Source of the DNA: Hydractinia symbiolongicarpus
Taxonomy: Eukaryota > Cnidaria > Hydrozoa > Anthoathecata > Hydractiniidae
Assembly (NCBI RefSeq): GCF_029227915.1
Contig: NC_079879.1
Location: forward strand, 15,874,001 to 15,938,000
Direction of reading: 5' to 3'
Length of the DNA stretch: 64,000 nucleotides
Part shown: positions 12,038-23,068 of the stretch, piece by piece
Position numbering within the stretch: the first letter of the stretch is position 1
Layout of the letters: every line of letters starts with the position of its first letter
The notes under the pieces: model-generated
Told to the model about the DNA's origin: nothing
Seen by the model: the letters and a program-made list of their open reading frames with translations, nothing else
The model's database searches: none
Translations under genes and position numbers: made by a program

Positions 12038-13623
12038 CACCGGTGTGCACAGGTTACCATTGGCCTAGTCCTTCATGTCTCAATGTGCTACAACGTCCCA
12101 AGTCGTTTTCATTGGCGAAGTTGCCTTAGAACACTCTTTACTACGTGCACAGCCCTATAAAGGCTGTAATATGGCCTTTTGCAGTCTAATAAAGGCCTCA
12201 CACGTAAATCACGTGGTTCCATCTGCCTGCGCAGGGTACCAGTGGACTAATTGTTCCACTCTCAATGTGCTACAACGTCCCAAGTCGTTTTTATTAGCGC
12301 CGTTGCTTTACAACACTCTTAACTACCTGCACAGTCCTGTAAAGGCTGTAATATGGCCTTTTGCAGTCTAATAAAGTCCTCACACGTAAATCACGTGGCT
12401 TCACGGTCTGCGCAGGTTACCATTGGCCTAGTCCTTCAAATCTCAATGTGCTACAACGTCCCAAGTCGTTTTCATTGGCGAAGTTGCCTTAGAACACTCT
12501 TTACTACGTGCACAGTCCTATAAAGGCTGTAATATGGCCTTTTGCAGTCTAATAAAGGCCTCACACGTAAATCACGCGGTTCCATTCGCCTGTGCAGGTT
12601 ACCATTGGACTATTCCTTCCAGTCTCATTGCGCCACAACGTCCCAAGTCGTTTCATTAGCGCCGTTGCCTTAGAACACTCTTAACTACGTGCACAGTCCT
12701 ATAAAGGATGTAATATGGCCTTTTGCAGTCTAATAAAGGCCTCACACGTAAATCACGTGGTTCCATTTCCTGTGCAGGTTACCATTGGCCTAGTCCTTCC
12801 AGTCTCAATGCGCTACAACGTCCCAAGTTTTTTTCATTGGCGAAGTTGCCTTAGAACACTCTTTACTACGTCCACAGTCCTATAAAGGATGTAATATGGC
12901 CTTTTGCAGTCTAATAAAGGCCTCACACGTAAATCACGTGGTTCCATCTGCCTGTGCAGGTTACCAGTGGACTAGTCCTTCAAGTCTCAATGTGCTACAA
13001 CGTCCCAAGTCGTTTTCATTGGCGAAGTTGCCTTAGAACACTTTTAACTACGTGCACTGTCCTATAAAGGCTGTAATATGGCCTTTTGCAGTCTAATAAA
13101 GGCCTCACACGTAAATCACGTGGTTCCATTTGTCTGTGCAGGTTGCCATTGGACTATTCCTTCCAGTCTCAATGCGCTGCAACGTCCCAAGTCGTTTTCA
13201 TTATCGCCGTTGCCTTACAACACTCTTAACTACCTGCACAGTCCTATAAAGGCTGTAATATGGCCTTTTGCAGTCTAATAAAGTCCTCACAAGTAAATCA
13301 CGTGGCTTCACCGGTCTGCGCAGGTTACCATTGGCCTAGTCCTTCCAGTCTCAAAGCGCTACAACGTCCCAAGTTTTTTTCATTGGCGAAGTTGCCTTAG
13401 AACACTCTTTACTACGTCCACAGTCCTATAAAGGATGTAATATGGCCTTTTGCAGTCTAATAAAGGCCTCACACGTAAATCACGTGGTTCCATCTGCCTG
13501 TGCAGGTTACCAGTGGACTAGTCCTTCAAGTCTCAATGTGCTACAACGTCCCAAGTCGTTTTCATTGGCGAAGTTGCCTTAGAACACTTTTAACTACGTG
13601 CACTGTCCTATAAAGGCTGTAAT
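11443..13623 (+). repeat. HOR C copy 1, 12-mer, 2,181 bp
   Basis: Twelve monomers, three of them 181 bp. The one-base losses are CTTCACGGTC at 12,353, AAGTCGTTTCATT at 12,534 and CCATTTCCTGTGC at 12,715, which account for the length of 2,181 rather than 2,184. The order includes C, C, Q, R, X, Y, C and F types. The next copy starts at 13,624 and keeps all three short monomers at the equivalent places. Confidence 0.85.
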
Positions 13624-15577
13624 ATGGCTTTTTGCAGTCTAATAAAGGCCTCACACGTAAATCATGCGGTTCCATTCGCCTGTGCAGGTTACCATTGGAC
13701 TATTCCTTCCAGTCTCATTGCGCCACAACGTCCCAAGTCGTTTTCATTAGCGCCGTTGCCTTAGAACACTCTTTACTATGTGCACAGTCCTATAAAGGCT
13801 GTAATATGGCCTTTTGCAGTCTAATAAAGGCCTCACACGTAAATCATGCGGTTCCATTCGCCTGTGCAGGTTACCATTGGACTATTCCTTCCAGTCTCAT
13901 TGCGCCACAACGTCCCAAGTCGTTTTCATTAGCGCCGTTGCCTTAGAACACTCTTAACTACGTGCACAGTCCTATAAAGGATGTAATATGGCCTTTTGCA
14001 GTCTAATAAAGGCCTCACACGTAAATCACGTGGTTCCATTTGCCTGTGCAGGTTACCATTGGACAATTACTTCCAGTCTCAATGCACTGCAACGTCCCAA
14101 GTCGTTTTCATTGGCGTAGTTCCCTTAGAACACTCTTAAGTACGTGCACAGTCCTATAAAGTCTGTATTATAGCCTTTTGCAGTCTAATAAAGTCCTCAC
14201 ACGTAAATCACGTGGCTTCACCGGTGTGCACAGGTTACCATTGGCCTAGTCCTTCATGTCTCAATGTGCTACAACGTACCAAGTCGTTTTCATTGGCGAA
14301 GTTGCCTTAGAACACTCTTTACTACGTGCACAGCCCTATAAAGGCTGTAATATGGCCTTTTGCAGTCTAATAAAGGCCTCACACGTAAATCACGTGGTTC
14401 CATCTGCCTGCGCAGGGTACCAGTGGACTAATTGTTCCACTCTCAATGTGCTACAACGTCCCAAGTCGTTTTTATTAGCGCCGTTGCTTTACAACACTCT
14501 TAACTACCTGCACAGTCCTGTAAAGGCTGTAATATGGCCTTTTGCAGTCTAATAAAGTCCTCACACGTAAATCACGTGGCTTCACGGTCTGCGCAGGTTA
14601 CCATTGGCCTAGTCCTTCAAATCTCAATGTGCTACAACGTCCCAAGTCGTTTTCATTGGCGAAGTTGCCTTAGAACACTCTTTACTACGTGCACAGTCCT
14701 ATAAAGGCTGTAATATGGCCTTTTGCAGTCTAATAAAGGCCTCACACGTAAATCACGCGGTTCCATTCGCCTGTGCAGGTTACCATTGGACTATTCCTTC
14801 CAGTCTCATTGCGCCACAACGTCCCAAGTCGTTTCATTAGCGCCGTTGCCTTAGAACACTCTTAACTACGTGCACAGTCCTATAAAGGATGTAATATGGC
14901 CTTTTGCAGTCTAATAAAGGCCTCACACGTAAATCACGTGGTTCCATTTCCTGTGCAGGTTACCATTGGCCTAGTCCTTCCAGTCTCAATGCGCTACAAC
15001 GTCCCAAGTTTTTTTCATTGGCGAAGTTGCCTTAGAACACTCTTTACTACGTCCACAGTCCTATAAAGGATGTAATATGGCCTTTTGCAGTCTAATAAAG
15101 GCCTCACACGTAAATCACGTGGTTCCATCTGCCTGTGCAGGTTACCAGTGGACTAGTCCTTCAAGTCTCAATGTGCTACAACGTCCCAAGTCGTTTTCAT
15201 TGGCGAAGTTGCCTTAGAACACTTTTAACTACGTGCACTGTCCTATAAAGGCTGTAATATGGCCTTTTGCAGTCTAATAAAGGCCTCACACGTAAATCAC
15301 GTGGTTCCATTTGTCTGTGCAGGTTGCCATTGGACTATTCCTTCCAGTCTCAATGCGCTGCAACGTCCCAAGTCGTTTTCATTATCGCCGTTGCCTTACA
15401 ACACTCTTAACTACCTGCACAGTCCTATAAAGGCTGTAATATGGCCTTTTGCAGTCTAATAAAGTCCTCACAAGTAAATCACGTGGCTTCACCGGTCTGC
15501 GCAGGTTACCATTGGCCTAGTCCTTCCAGTCTCAAAGCGCTACAACGTCCCAAGTTTTTTTCATTGGCGAAGTTGCC
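13624..15577 (+). repeat. HOR C copy 2
   Basis: This block repeats 11,443-13,396 at an offset of 2,181 bp over about 1.95 kb. Only a few base changes were seen, such as CTATGTGCAC against CTACGTGCAC near 13,780 and CAACGTACC against CAACGTCCC near 14,277. It diverges in the monomer at 15,441, at TTGCCTTACAAC against TTGCCTTAGAAC. Confidence 0.85.
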
Positions 15578-17065
15578 TTACAACACTCTTAACTACGTGC
15601 ACAGTCCTATAAAGGCTGTAATATGGCCTTTTGCAGTCTAATAAAGGCCTCACACGTAAATCACGTGGTTCCATTTGCCTGTGCAGGTTACTATTGGACT
15701 ATTCCTTCCAGTCTCAATGTGCTACAACGTCCCAAGTCGTTTTCATTAGCGTTGTTGCTTTACAACACTCTTAACTACGTGCACAGGCCTATAAAGGCTG
15801 TAATATGGCCTTTTGCAGTCTATTAAAGGCCTCACACGTAAATCACGTGGTTTCACCTGTCTGCGCAGGTTACCATTGGCCTAGTCCTTCCAGTCTCAAT
15901 GCGCTACAACCTCCCAATTCGTTTTCATTATCGCCGTTGCCTTACAACACTCTTAACTACCTGCACAGTCCTATAAAGGCTGTAATATGGCCTTTTGCAG
16001 TCTAATAAAGTCCTCACACGTAAATCACGTGGCTTCTCCGGTCTGCGCAGGTTACCATTGGCCTAGTCCTTCCAGTCTCAATGCGCTACAACGTCCCAAG
16101 TTTTTTTCATTGGCGAAGTTGCCTTAGAACACTCTTTACTACGTCCACAGTCCTATAAAGGCTGTAATATGGCCTTTTGCAGTCTAATAAAGGCCTTACA
16201 CGTAAATCACGTGGTTCCATTTGACTGTGCAGGTTACCATTGGACTATTCCTTCCAGTCTCAATGCGCTACAACGTCCCAAGTCGCTTTCATTAGCGCCG
16301 TTGCTTTACACAACAGTCTACGTGCACAGTCCTATAAAGGCTGTAATATGGCCTTTTGCAGTCTAATAAAGGCCTTACACGTAAATCACGTGGTTTCACC
16401 TGTCTGTGCTGGTTACCATTGGCCTAGCCCTTCCAGTCTCAATGTGCTACAACGTCCTAAGTCAATTTCCTTATTGCCGTTGCTTTACAACACTATTAAC
16501 TACGTGCACAGTCCAATAAAGGCTGTAATATAGCCTTTTTCAGTCCAGTAAAGGCCTCACACGTAAATCACGTGGTTCCATCTGCCTGTGCAGGTTACCA
16601 TTGGACTATTCCTTACAGTCTCAATGCGCTACAACGTCCCAAGTCGTTTTCATTGGCGAAGTTGACTTAGAACACTCTTTACTACGTGCACAGTCCTATA
16701 AAGGCTGTAATATGGCCTTTTGCAGTCTTATAAAGGCCTCACACGTAAATCACGCGGTTCCATTCGCCTGTGCAGGTTACCATTGGACTATTCCTTCCAG
16801 TCTCATTGCGCCACAACGTCCCAAGTCGTTTTCATTAGCGCCGTTGCCTTAGAACACTCTTAACTACGTGCACAGTCCTATATAGGATGTAATATGGACT
16901 TTTGCAGTCTAATAAAGGCCTCACACGTAAATCACGTGGTTCCATTTCCTGTGCAGGTTACCATTGGCCTAGTCCTTCCAGTCTCAATGCGCTACAACGT
17001 CCCAAGTTTTTTTCATTGGCGAAGTTGCCTTACAACACTCTTAACTAGGTGCACAGTCCTATAAA
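15578..17065 (+). repeat. Mosaic segment shared with 9.5-10.6 kb and 21.3-22.0 kb
   Basis: From about 15,997 to 17,117 the sequence matches 9,456-10,576 at an offset of 6,541 bp. The monomers at 15,623 to 16,169 match those at 21,255 to 21,801 at an offset of 5,632 bp, and also 25,797 onward. The segment therefore holds an early form of the left end of the triplicated HOR E. It includes the 179-bp monomer at 16,169 and the ATATAGCCTTTTTCAGTCC monomer at 16,530. Confidence 0.75.
16169..16347 (+). repeat. 179-bp monomer variant (representative of 5)
   Basis: This copy has TTTACACAACAGTCTACG where others have TTTACAACACTCTTAACTACG, a net loss of three bases. The same variant occurs at 9,628, 16,169, 21,801, 26,343 and 31,612, each time after a GGCTTCTCCGG monomer. 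It is a reliable tag for tracing one lineage of copied blocks. Confidence 0.85.
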
Positions 17066-17974
17066 GGCTGTAATATGGCCTTTTGCAGTCTAATAAAGGC
17101 CTCACACGTAAATCACGCGGTTCCATTCGCCTGTGCAGGTTACCATTGGACTATTCCTTCCAGTCTCATTGCGCCACAACGTCCCAAGTCGTTTTCATTA
17201 GCGCCGTTGCCTTAGAACACTCTTAACTACGTGCACAGTCCTATAAAGGATGTAATATGGCCTTTTGCAGTCTAATAAAGGCCTCACACGTAAATCACGT
17301 GGTTCCATTTGCCTGTGCAGGTTACCATTGGACAATTACTTCCAGTCTCAATGCGCTGCAACGTCCCAAGTCGTTTTCATTGGCGAAGTTGCCTTAGAAC
17401 ACTCTTAAGTACGTGCACAGTCCTATAAAGTCTGTATTATAGCCTTTTGCAGTCTAATAAAGTCCTCACACGTAAATCACGTGGCTTCACCGGTGTGCAC
17501 AGGTTACCATTGGCCTAGTCCTTCATGTCTCAATGTGCTACAACGTCCCAAGTCGTTTTCATTATCGAAGTTGCCTTAGAACACTCTTTACTACGTGCAC
17601 AGCCCTATAAAGGCTGTAATATGGCCTTTTACAGTCTAATAAAGGCCTCACACGTAAATCACGTGGTTCCATCTGCCTGCGCAGGTTACCAGTGGACTAA
17701 TTGTTCCACTCTCAATGTGCTACAACGTCCCAAGTCGTTTTCATTAGCGCCGTTGCTTTACAACACTCTTAACTCCCTGCACAGTCCTATAAAGGCTGTA
17801 ATATGGCCTTTTGCAGTCTAATAAAGTCCTCACACGTAAATCACGTGGCTTCACGGTCTGCGCAGGTTACCATTGGCCTAGTCCTTCAAATCTCAATGTG
17901 CTACAACGTCCCAAGTCGTTTTCATTGGCGAAGTTGCCTTAGAACACTCTTTACTACGTGCACAGTCCTATAAA
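17066..17974 (+). repeat. Pentamer HOR, 909 bp, copy 1
   Basis: Five monomers (starts 17,075, 17,257, 17,439, 17,621 and 17,803) in the order C, Q, R, X, Y. The Y monomer is 181 bp (CTTCACGGTC), giving 909 bp. The next copy follows directly. The only difference noticed at the start is CACGCGG here against CATGCGG at the equivalent position in copy 2. Confidence 0.85.
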
Positions 17975-19131
17975 GGCTGTAATATGGCCTTTTGCAGTCT
18001 AATAAAGGCCTCACACGTAAATCATGCGGTTCCATTCGCCTGTGCAGGTTACCATTGGACTATTCCTTCCAGTCTCATTGCGCCACAACGTCCCAAGTCG
18101 TTTTCATTAGCGCCGTTGCCTTAGAACACTCTTAACTACGTGCACAGTCCTATAAAGGATGTAATATGGCCTTTTGCAGTCTAATAAAGGCCTCACACGT
18201 AAATCACGTGGTTCCATTTGCCTGTGCAGGTTACCATTGGACAATTACTTCCAGTCTCAATGCGCTGCAACGTCCCAAGTCGTTTTCATTGGCGAAGTTG
18301 CCTTAGAACACTCTTAAGTACGTGCACAGTCCTATAAAGTCTGTATTATAGCCTTTTGCAGTCTAATAAAGTCCTCACACGTAAATCACGTGGCTTCACC
18401 GGTGTGCACAGGTTACCATTGGCCTAGTCCTTCATGTCTCAATGTGCTACAACGTCCCAAGTCGTTTTCATTATCGAAGTTGCCTTAGAACACTCTTTAC
18501 TACGTGCACAGCCCTATAAAGGCTGTAATATGGCCTTTTACAGTCTAATAAAGGCCTCACACGTAAATCACGTGGTTCCATCTGCCTGCGCAGGTTACCA
18601 GTGGACTAATTGTTCCACTCTCAATGTGCTACAACGTCCCAAGTCGTTTTCATTAGCGCCGTTGCTTTACAACACTCTTAACTCCCTGCACAGTCCTATA
18701 AAGGCTGTAATATGGCCTTTTGCAGTCTAATAAAGTCCTCACACGTAAATCACGTGGCTTCACGGTCTGCGCAGGTTACCATTGGCCTAGTCCTTCAAAT
18801 CTCAATGTGCTACAACGTCCCAAGTCGTTTTCATTGGCGAAGTTGCCTTAGAACACTCTTTACTACGTGCACAGTCCTATAAAGGCTGTAATATGGCCTT
18901 TTGCAGTCTAATAAAGGCCTCACACGTAAATCATGCGGTTCCATTCGCCTGTGCAGGTTACCATTGGACTATTCCTTCCAGTCTCATTGCGCCACAACGT
19001 CCCAAGTCGTTTTCATTAGCGCCGTTGCCTTAGAACACTCTTAACTACGTGCACAGTCCTATAAAGGATGTAATATGGCCTTTTGCAGTCTAATAAAGGC
19101 CTCACACGTAAATCACGTGGTTCCATTTCCT
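17975..19131 (+). repeat. Pentamer HOR, 909 bp, copy 2 plus a partial copy 3
   Basis: Monomers at 17,984, 18,166, 18,348, 18,530 and 18,712 repeat the previous five at an offset of 909 bp. A further partial copy begins at 18,893 and ends in the monomer at 19,075, where CCATTTGCCTG gives way to the F-type CCATTTCCTG. The tandem run holds about 2.3 copies in total. Confidence 0.85.
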
Positions 19132-19619
19132 GTGCAGGTTACCATTGGCCTAGTCCTTCCAGTCTCAATGCGCTACAACGTCCCAAGTTTTTTTCATTGG
19201 CGAAGTTGCCTTACAACACTCTTAACTAGGTGCACAGTCCTATAAAGGCTGTAATATGGCCTTTTGCAGTCTAATAAAGGCCTCACACGTAAATCACGTG
19301 GTTCCATTTGCCTGTGCAGGTTACCATTGGACTATTCCTTCCAGTCTCAATGTGCTACAACGTCCCAAGTCGTTTTCATTAGCGCCGTTGCTTTACAACA
19401 CTCTTAACTACGCGCACAGGCCTATAAAGGCTGTAATATGGCCTTTTGCAGTATAATAAAGGCCTCACACGTAAATCACGTGGTTTCACCTGTCTGCGCA
19501 GGTTACCATTGGCCTAGTCCTTCAAATCTCAATGTGCTACAACGTCCCAAGTCGTTTTCATTGGCGAAGTTGCCTTAGAACACTCTTTACTACGTGCACA
19601 GTCCTATAAAGGCTGTAAT
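19132..19619 (+). repeat. Bridge segment matching 10.4-10.9 kb
   Basis: The monomers at 19,075 (F type), 19,256 and 19,438 match 10,353 onward at an offset of 8,722 bp, and the same order recurs in all three HOR E copies (24,160, 28,884, 34,153). A single change to AGTATAATAAAG appears at 19,450, also seen later at 36,699 and 42,519. Confidence 0.7.
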
Positions 19620-21254
19620 ATGGCCTTTTGCAGTCTAATAAAGGCCTCACACGTAAATCATGCGGTTCAATTCGCCTGTGCAGGTTAACATTGGACTATT
19701 CCTTCCAGTCTCATTGCGCCACAACGTCCCAAGTCGTTTTCATTAGCGCCGTTGCCTTAGAACACTCTTTACTACGTGCACAGTCCTATAAAGGCTGTAA
19801 TATGGCCTTTTGCAGTCTAATAAAGGCCTCACACGTAAATCACGCGGTTCCATTCGCCTGTGCAGGTTACCATTGGACTATTCCTTCCAGTCTCATTGCG
19901 CCACAACGTCCCAAGTCGTTTTCATTAGCGCCGTTGCCTTAGAACACTCTTAACTACGTGCACAGTCCTATAAAGGATGTAATATGGCCTTTTGCAGTCT
20001 AATAAAGGCCTCACACGTAAATCACGTGGTTCCATTTGCCTGTGCAGGTTACCATTGGACAATTACTTCCAGTCTCAATGCACTGCAACGTCCCAAGTCG
20101 TTTTCATTGGCGTAGTTGCCTTAGAACACTCTTAAGTACGTGCACAGTCCTATAAAGTCTGTATTATAGCCTTTTGCAGTCTAATAAAGTCCTCACACGT
20201 AAATCACGTGGCTTCACCGGTGTGCACAGGTTACCATTGGCCTAGTCCTTCATGTCTCAATGTGCTACAACGTCCCAAGTCGTTTTCATTGGCGAAGTTG
20301 CCTTAGAACACTCTTTACTACGTGCACAGCCCTATAAAGGCTGTAATATGGCCTTTTGCAGTCTAATAAAGGCCTCACACGTAAATCACGTGGTTCCATC
20401 TGCCTGCGCAGGGTACCAGTGGACTAATTGTTCCACTCTCAATGTGCTACAACGTCCCAAGTCGTTTTTATTAGCGCCGTTGCTTTACAACACTCTTAAC
20501 TACCTGCACAGTCCTATAAAGGCTGTAATATGGCCTTTTGCAGTCTAATAAAGTCCTCACACGTAAATCACGTGGCTTCACGGTCTGTGCAGGTTACCAT
20601 TGGCCTAGTCCTTCAAATCTCAATGTGCTACAACGTCCCAAGTCGTTTTCATTGGCGAAGTTGCCTTAGAACACTCTTTACTACGTGCACAGTCCTATAA
20701 AGGCTGTAATATGGCCTTTTGCAGTCTAATAAAGGCCTCACACGTAAATCACGCGGTTCCATTCGCCTGTGCAGGTTACCATTGGACTATTCTTTCCAGT
20801 CTCATTGCGCCACAACGTCCCAAGTCGTTTCATTAGCGCCGTTGCCTTAGAACACTCTTAACTACGTGCACAGTCCTATAAAGGATGTAATATGGCCTTT
20901 TGCAGTCTAATAAAGGCCTCACACGTAAATCACGTGGTTCCATTTCCTGTGCAGGTTACCATTGGCCTAGTCCTTCCAGTCTCAATGCGCTACAAGGTCC
21001 CAAGTTTTTTTCATTGGCGAAGTTGCCTTAGAACACTCTTTACTACGTCCACAGTCCTATAAAGGATGTAATATGGCCTTTTGCAGTCTAATAAAGGCCT
21101 CACACGTAAATCACGTGGTTCCATCTGCCTATGCAGGTTACCAGTGGACTAGTCCTTCAAGTCTCAATGTGCTACAACGTCCCAAGTCGTTTTCATTGGC
21201 GAAGTTGCCTTAGAACACTTTTAACTACGTGCACTGTCCTATAAAGGCTGTAAT
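19620..21254 (+). repeat. HOR C copy 3, partial and displaced
   Basis: Nine monomers match 11,443-13,077 at an offset of 8,177 bp, including the three consecutive 181-bp copies (20,530, 20,711, 20,892). Private changes include GCGGTTCAATTCGCC and GGTTAACATTGG near 19,665-19,690, CTACAAGGTCCC near 20,995 and CTGCCTATGCAGG near 21,130. It is separated from copies 1 and 2 by about 4 kb of other blocks. Confidence 0.8.
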
Positions 21255-22523
21255 ATGGCCTTTTGCAGTCTAATAAAGGCCTCACACGTAAATCACGTGG
21301 TTCCATTTGCCTGTGCAGGTTACTATTGGACTATTCCTTCCAGTCTCAATGTGCTACAACGTCCCAAGTCGTTTTCATTAGCGTTGTTGCTTTACAACAC
21401 TCTTAACTACGTGCACAGGCCTATAAAGGCTGTAATATGGCCTTTTGCAGTCTATTAAAGGCCTCACACGTAAATCACGTGGTTTCACCTGTCTGCGCAG
21501 GTTACCATTGGCCTAGTCCTTCCAGTCTCAATGCGCTACAACCTCCCAATTCGTTTTCATTATCGCCGTTGCCTTACAACACTCTTAACTACCTGCACAG
21601 TCCTATAAAGGCTGTAATATGGCCTTTTGCAGTCTAATAAAGTCCTCACACGTAAATCACGTGGCTTCTCCGGTCTGCGCAGGTTACCATTGGCCTAGTC
21701 CTTCCAGTCTCAATGCGCTACAACGTCCCAAGTTTTTTTTATTGGCGAAGTTGCCTTAGAACACTCTTTACTACGTCCACAGTCCTATAAAGGCTGTAAT
21801 ATGGCCTTTTGCAGTCTAATAAAGGCCTCACACGTAAATCACGTGGTTCCATTTGACTGTGCAGGTTACCATTGGACTATTCCTTCCAGTCTCAATGCGC
21901 TACAACGTCCCAAGTCGCTTTCATTAGCGCCGTTGCTTTACACAACAGTCTACGTGCACAGTCCAATAAAGGCTGTAATATAGCCTTTTTCAGTCCAGTA
22001 AAGGCCTCACACGTAAATCACGTGGTTCCATCTGCCTGTGCAGGTTACCATTAGACTATTCCTTACAGTCTCAATGCGCTACAACGTCCCAAGTCGTTTT
22101 CATTGGCGAAGTTGCTTTAGAACACTCTTTACTACGTGCACAGTCCTATAAAGGCTGTAATATGGCCTTTTGCAGTCTAATAAAGGCCTCACACGTAAAT
22201 CACGCGGTTCCATTCGCCTGTGCAGGTTACCATTGGACTATTCCTTCCAGTCTCATTGCACCACAACGTCCCAAGTCGTTTTCATTAGCGCCGTTGCCTT
22301 AGAACACTCTTAACTACGTGCACAGTCCTATAAAGGATGTAATATGGCCTTTTGCAGTCTAATAAAGGCCTCACACGTAAATCACGTGGTTCCATTTCCT
22401 GTGCAGGTTACCATTGGCCTAGTCCTTCCAGTGTCAATGCGCTACAACGTCCCAAGTTTTTTTCATTGGCGAAGTTGCCTCCAACACTCTTAACTAGGTG
22501 CACAGTCCTATAAAGTCTGTATT

Positions 22524-23068
22524 ATAGCCTTTTGCAGTCTAATAAAGTCCTCACACGTAAATCACGTGGCTTCGCCGGTGTGCACAGGTTACCATTGCCC
22601 TAGTCCTTCATGTCTCAATGTGCTACAACGTCCCAAGTCGTTTTCATTGGCGAAGTTGCCTTAGAACACTCTTTACTACGTGCACAGCCCTATAAAGGCT
22701 GTAATATGGCCTTTTGCAGTCTAATAAAGGCCTCACACGTAAATCACGTGGTTCCATCTGCCTGCGCAGGTTACCAGTGGACTAATTGTTCCACTCTCAA
22801 TGTGCTACAACGTCCCAAGTCGTTTTCATTAGCGCCGTTGCTTTACAACACTCTTAACTACCTGCACAGTCCTATAAAGGCTGTAATATGGCCTTTTGCA
22901 GTTTAATAAATTCCTCACACGTAAATCACGTGGCTTCACGGTCTGCGCAGGTTACCATTGGCCTAGTCCTTCAAATCTCAATGTGCTACAACTTTCCAAG
23001 TCGTTTTCATTGGCGAAGTTGCCTTAGAACACTCTTTACTACGTGCACAGTCCTATAAAGGCTGTAAT
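22524..23068 (+). repeat. R-X-Y three-monomer series (representative of 13)
   Basis: R carries GTGTGCACAGG and CTTCATGTCTC, X carries ACCAGTGGACTAATTGTTCC, and Y carries CTTCACGGTCTG and is 181 bp. R starts lie at 8,355, 10,898, 11,989, 14,170, 17,439, 18,348, 20,166, 22,524, 23,433, 27,248, 28,157, 32,517 and 33,426. X was never seen without R before it and Y after it. The series is confined to 8.3-34 kb and is nearly always followed by a C-type monomer (GCGGTTCCATTCGCC), often with a Q type (GGACAATTACTTCC) next. Confidence 0.85.
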
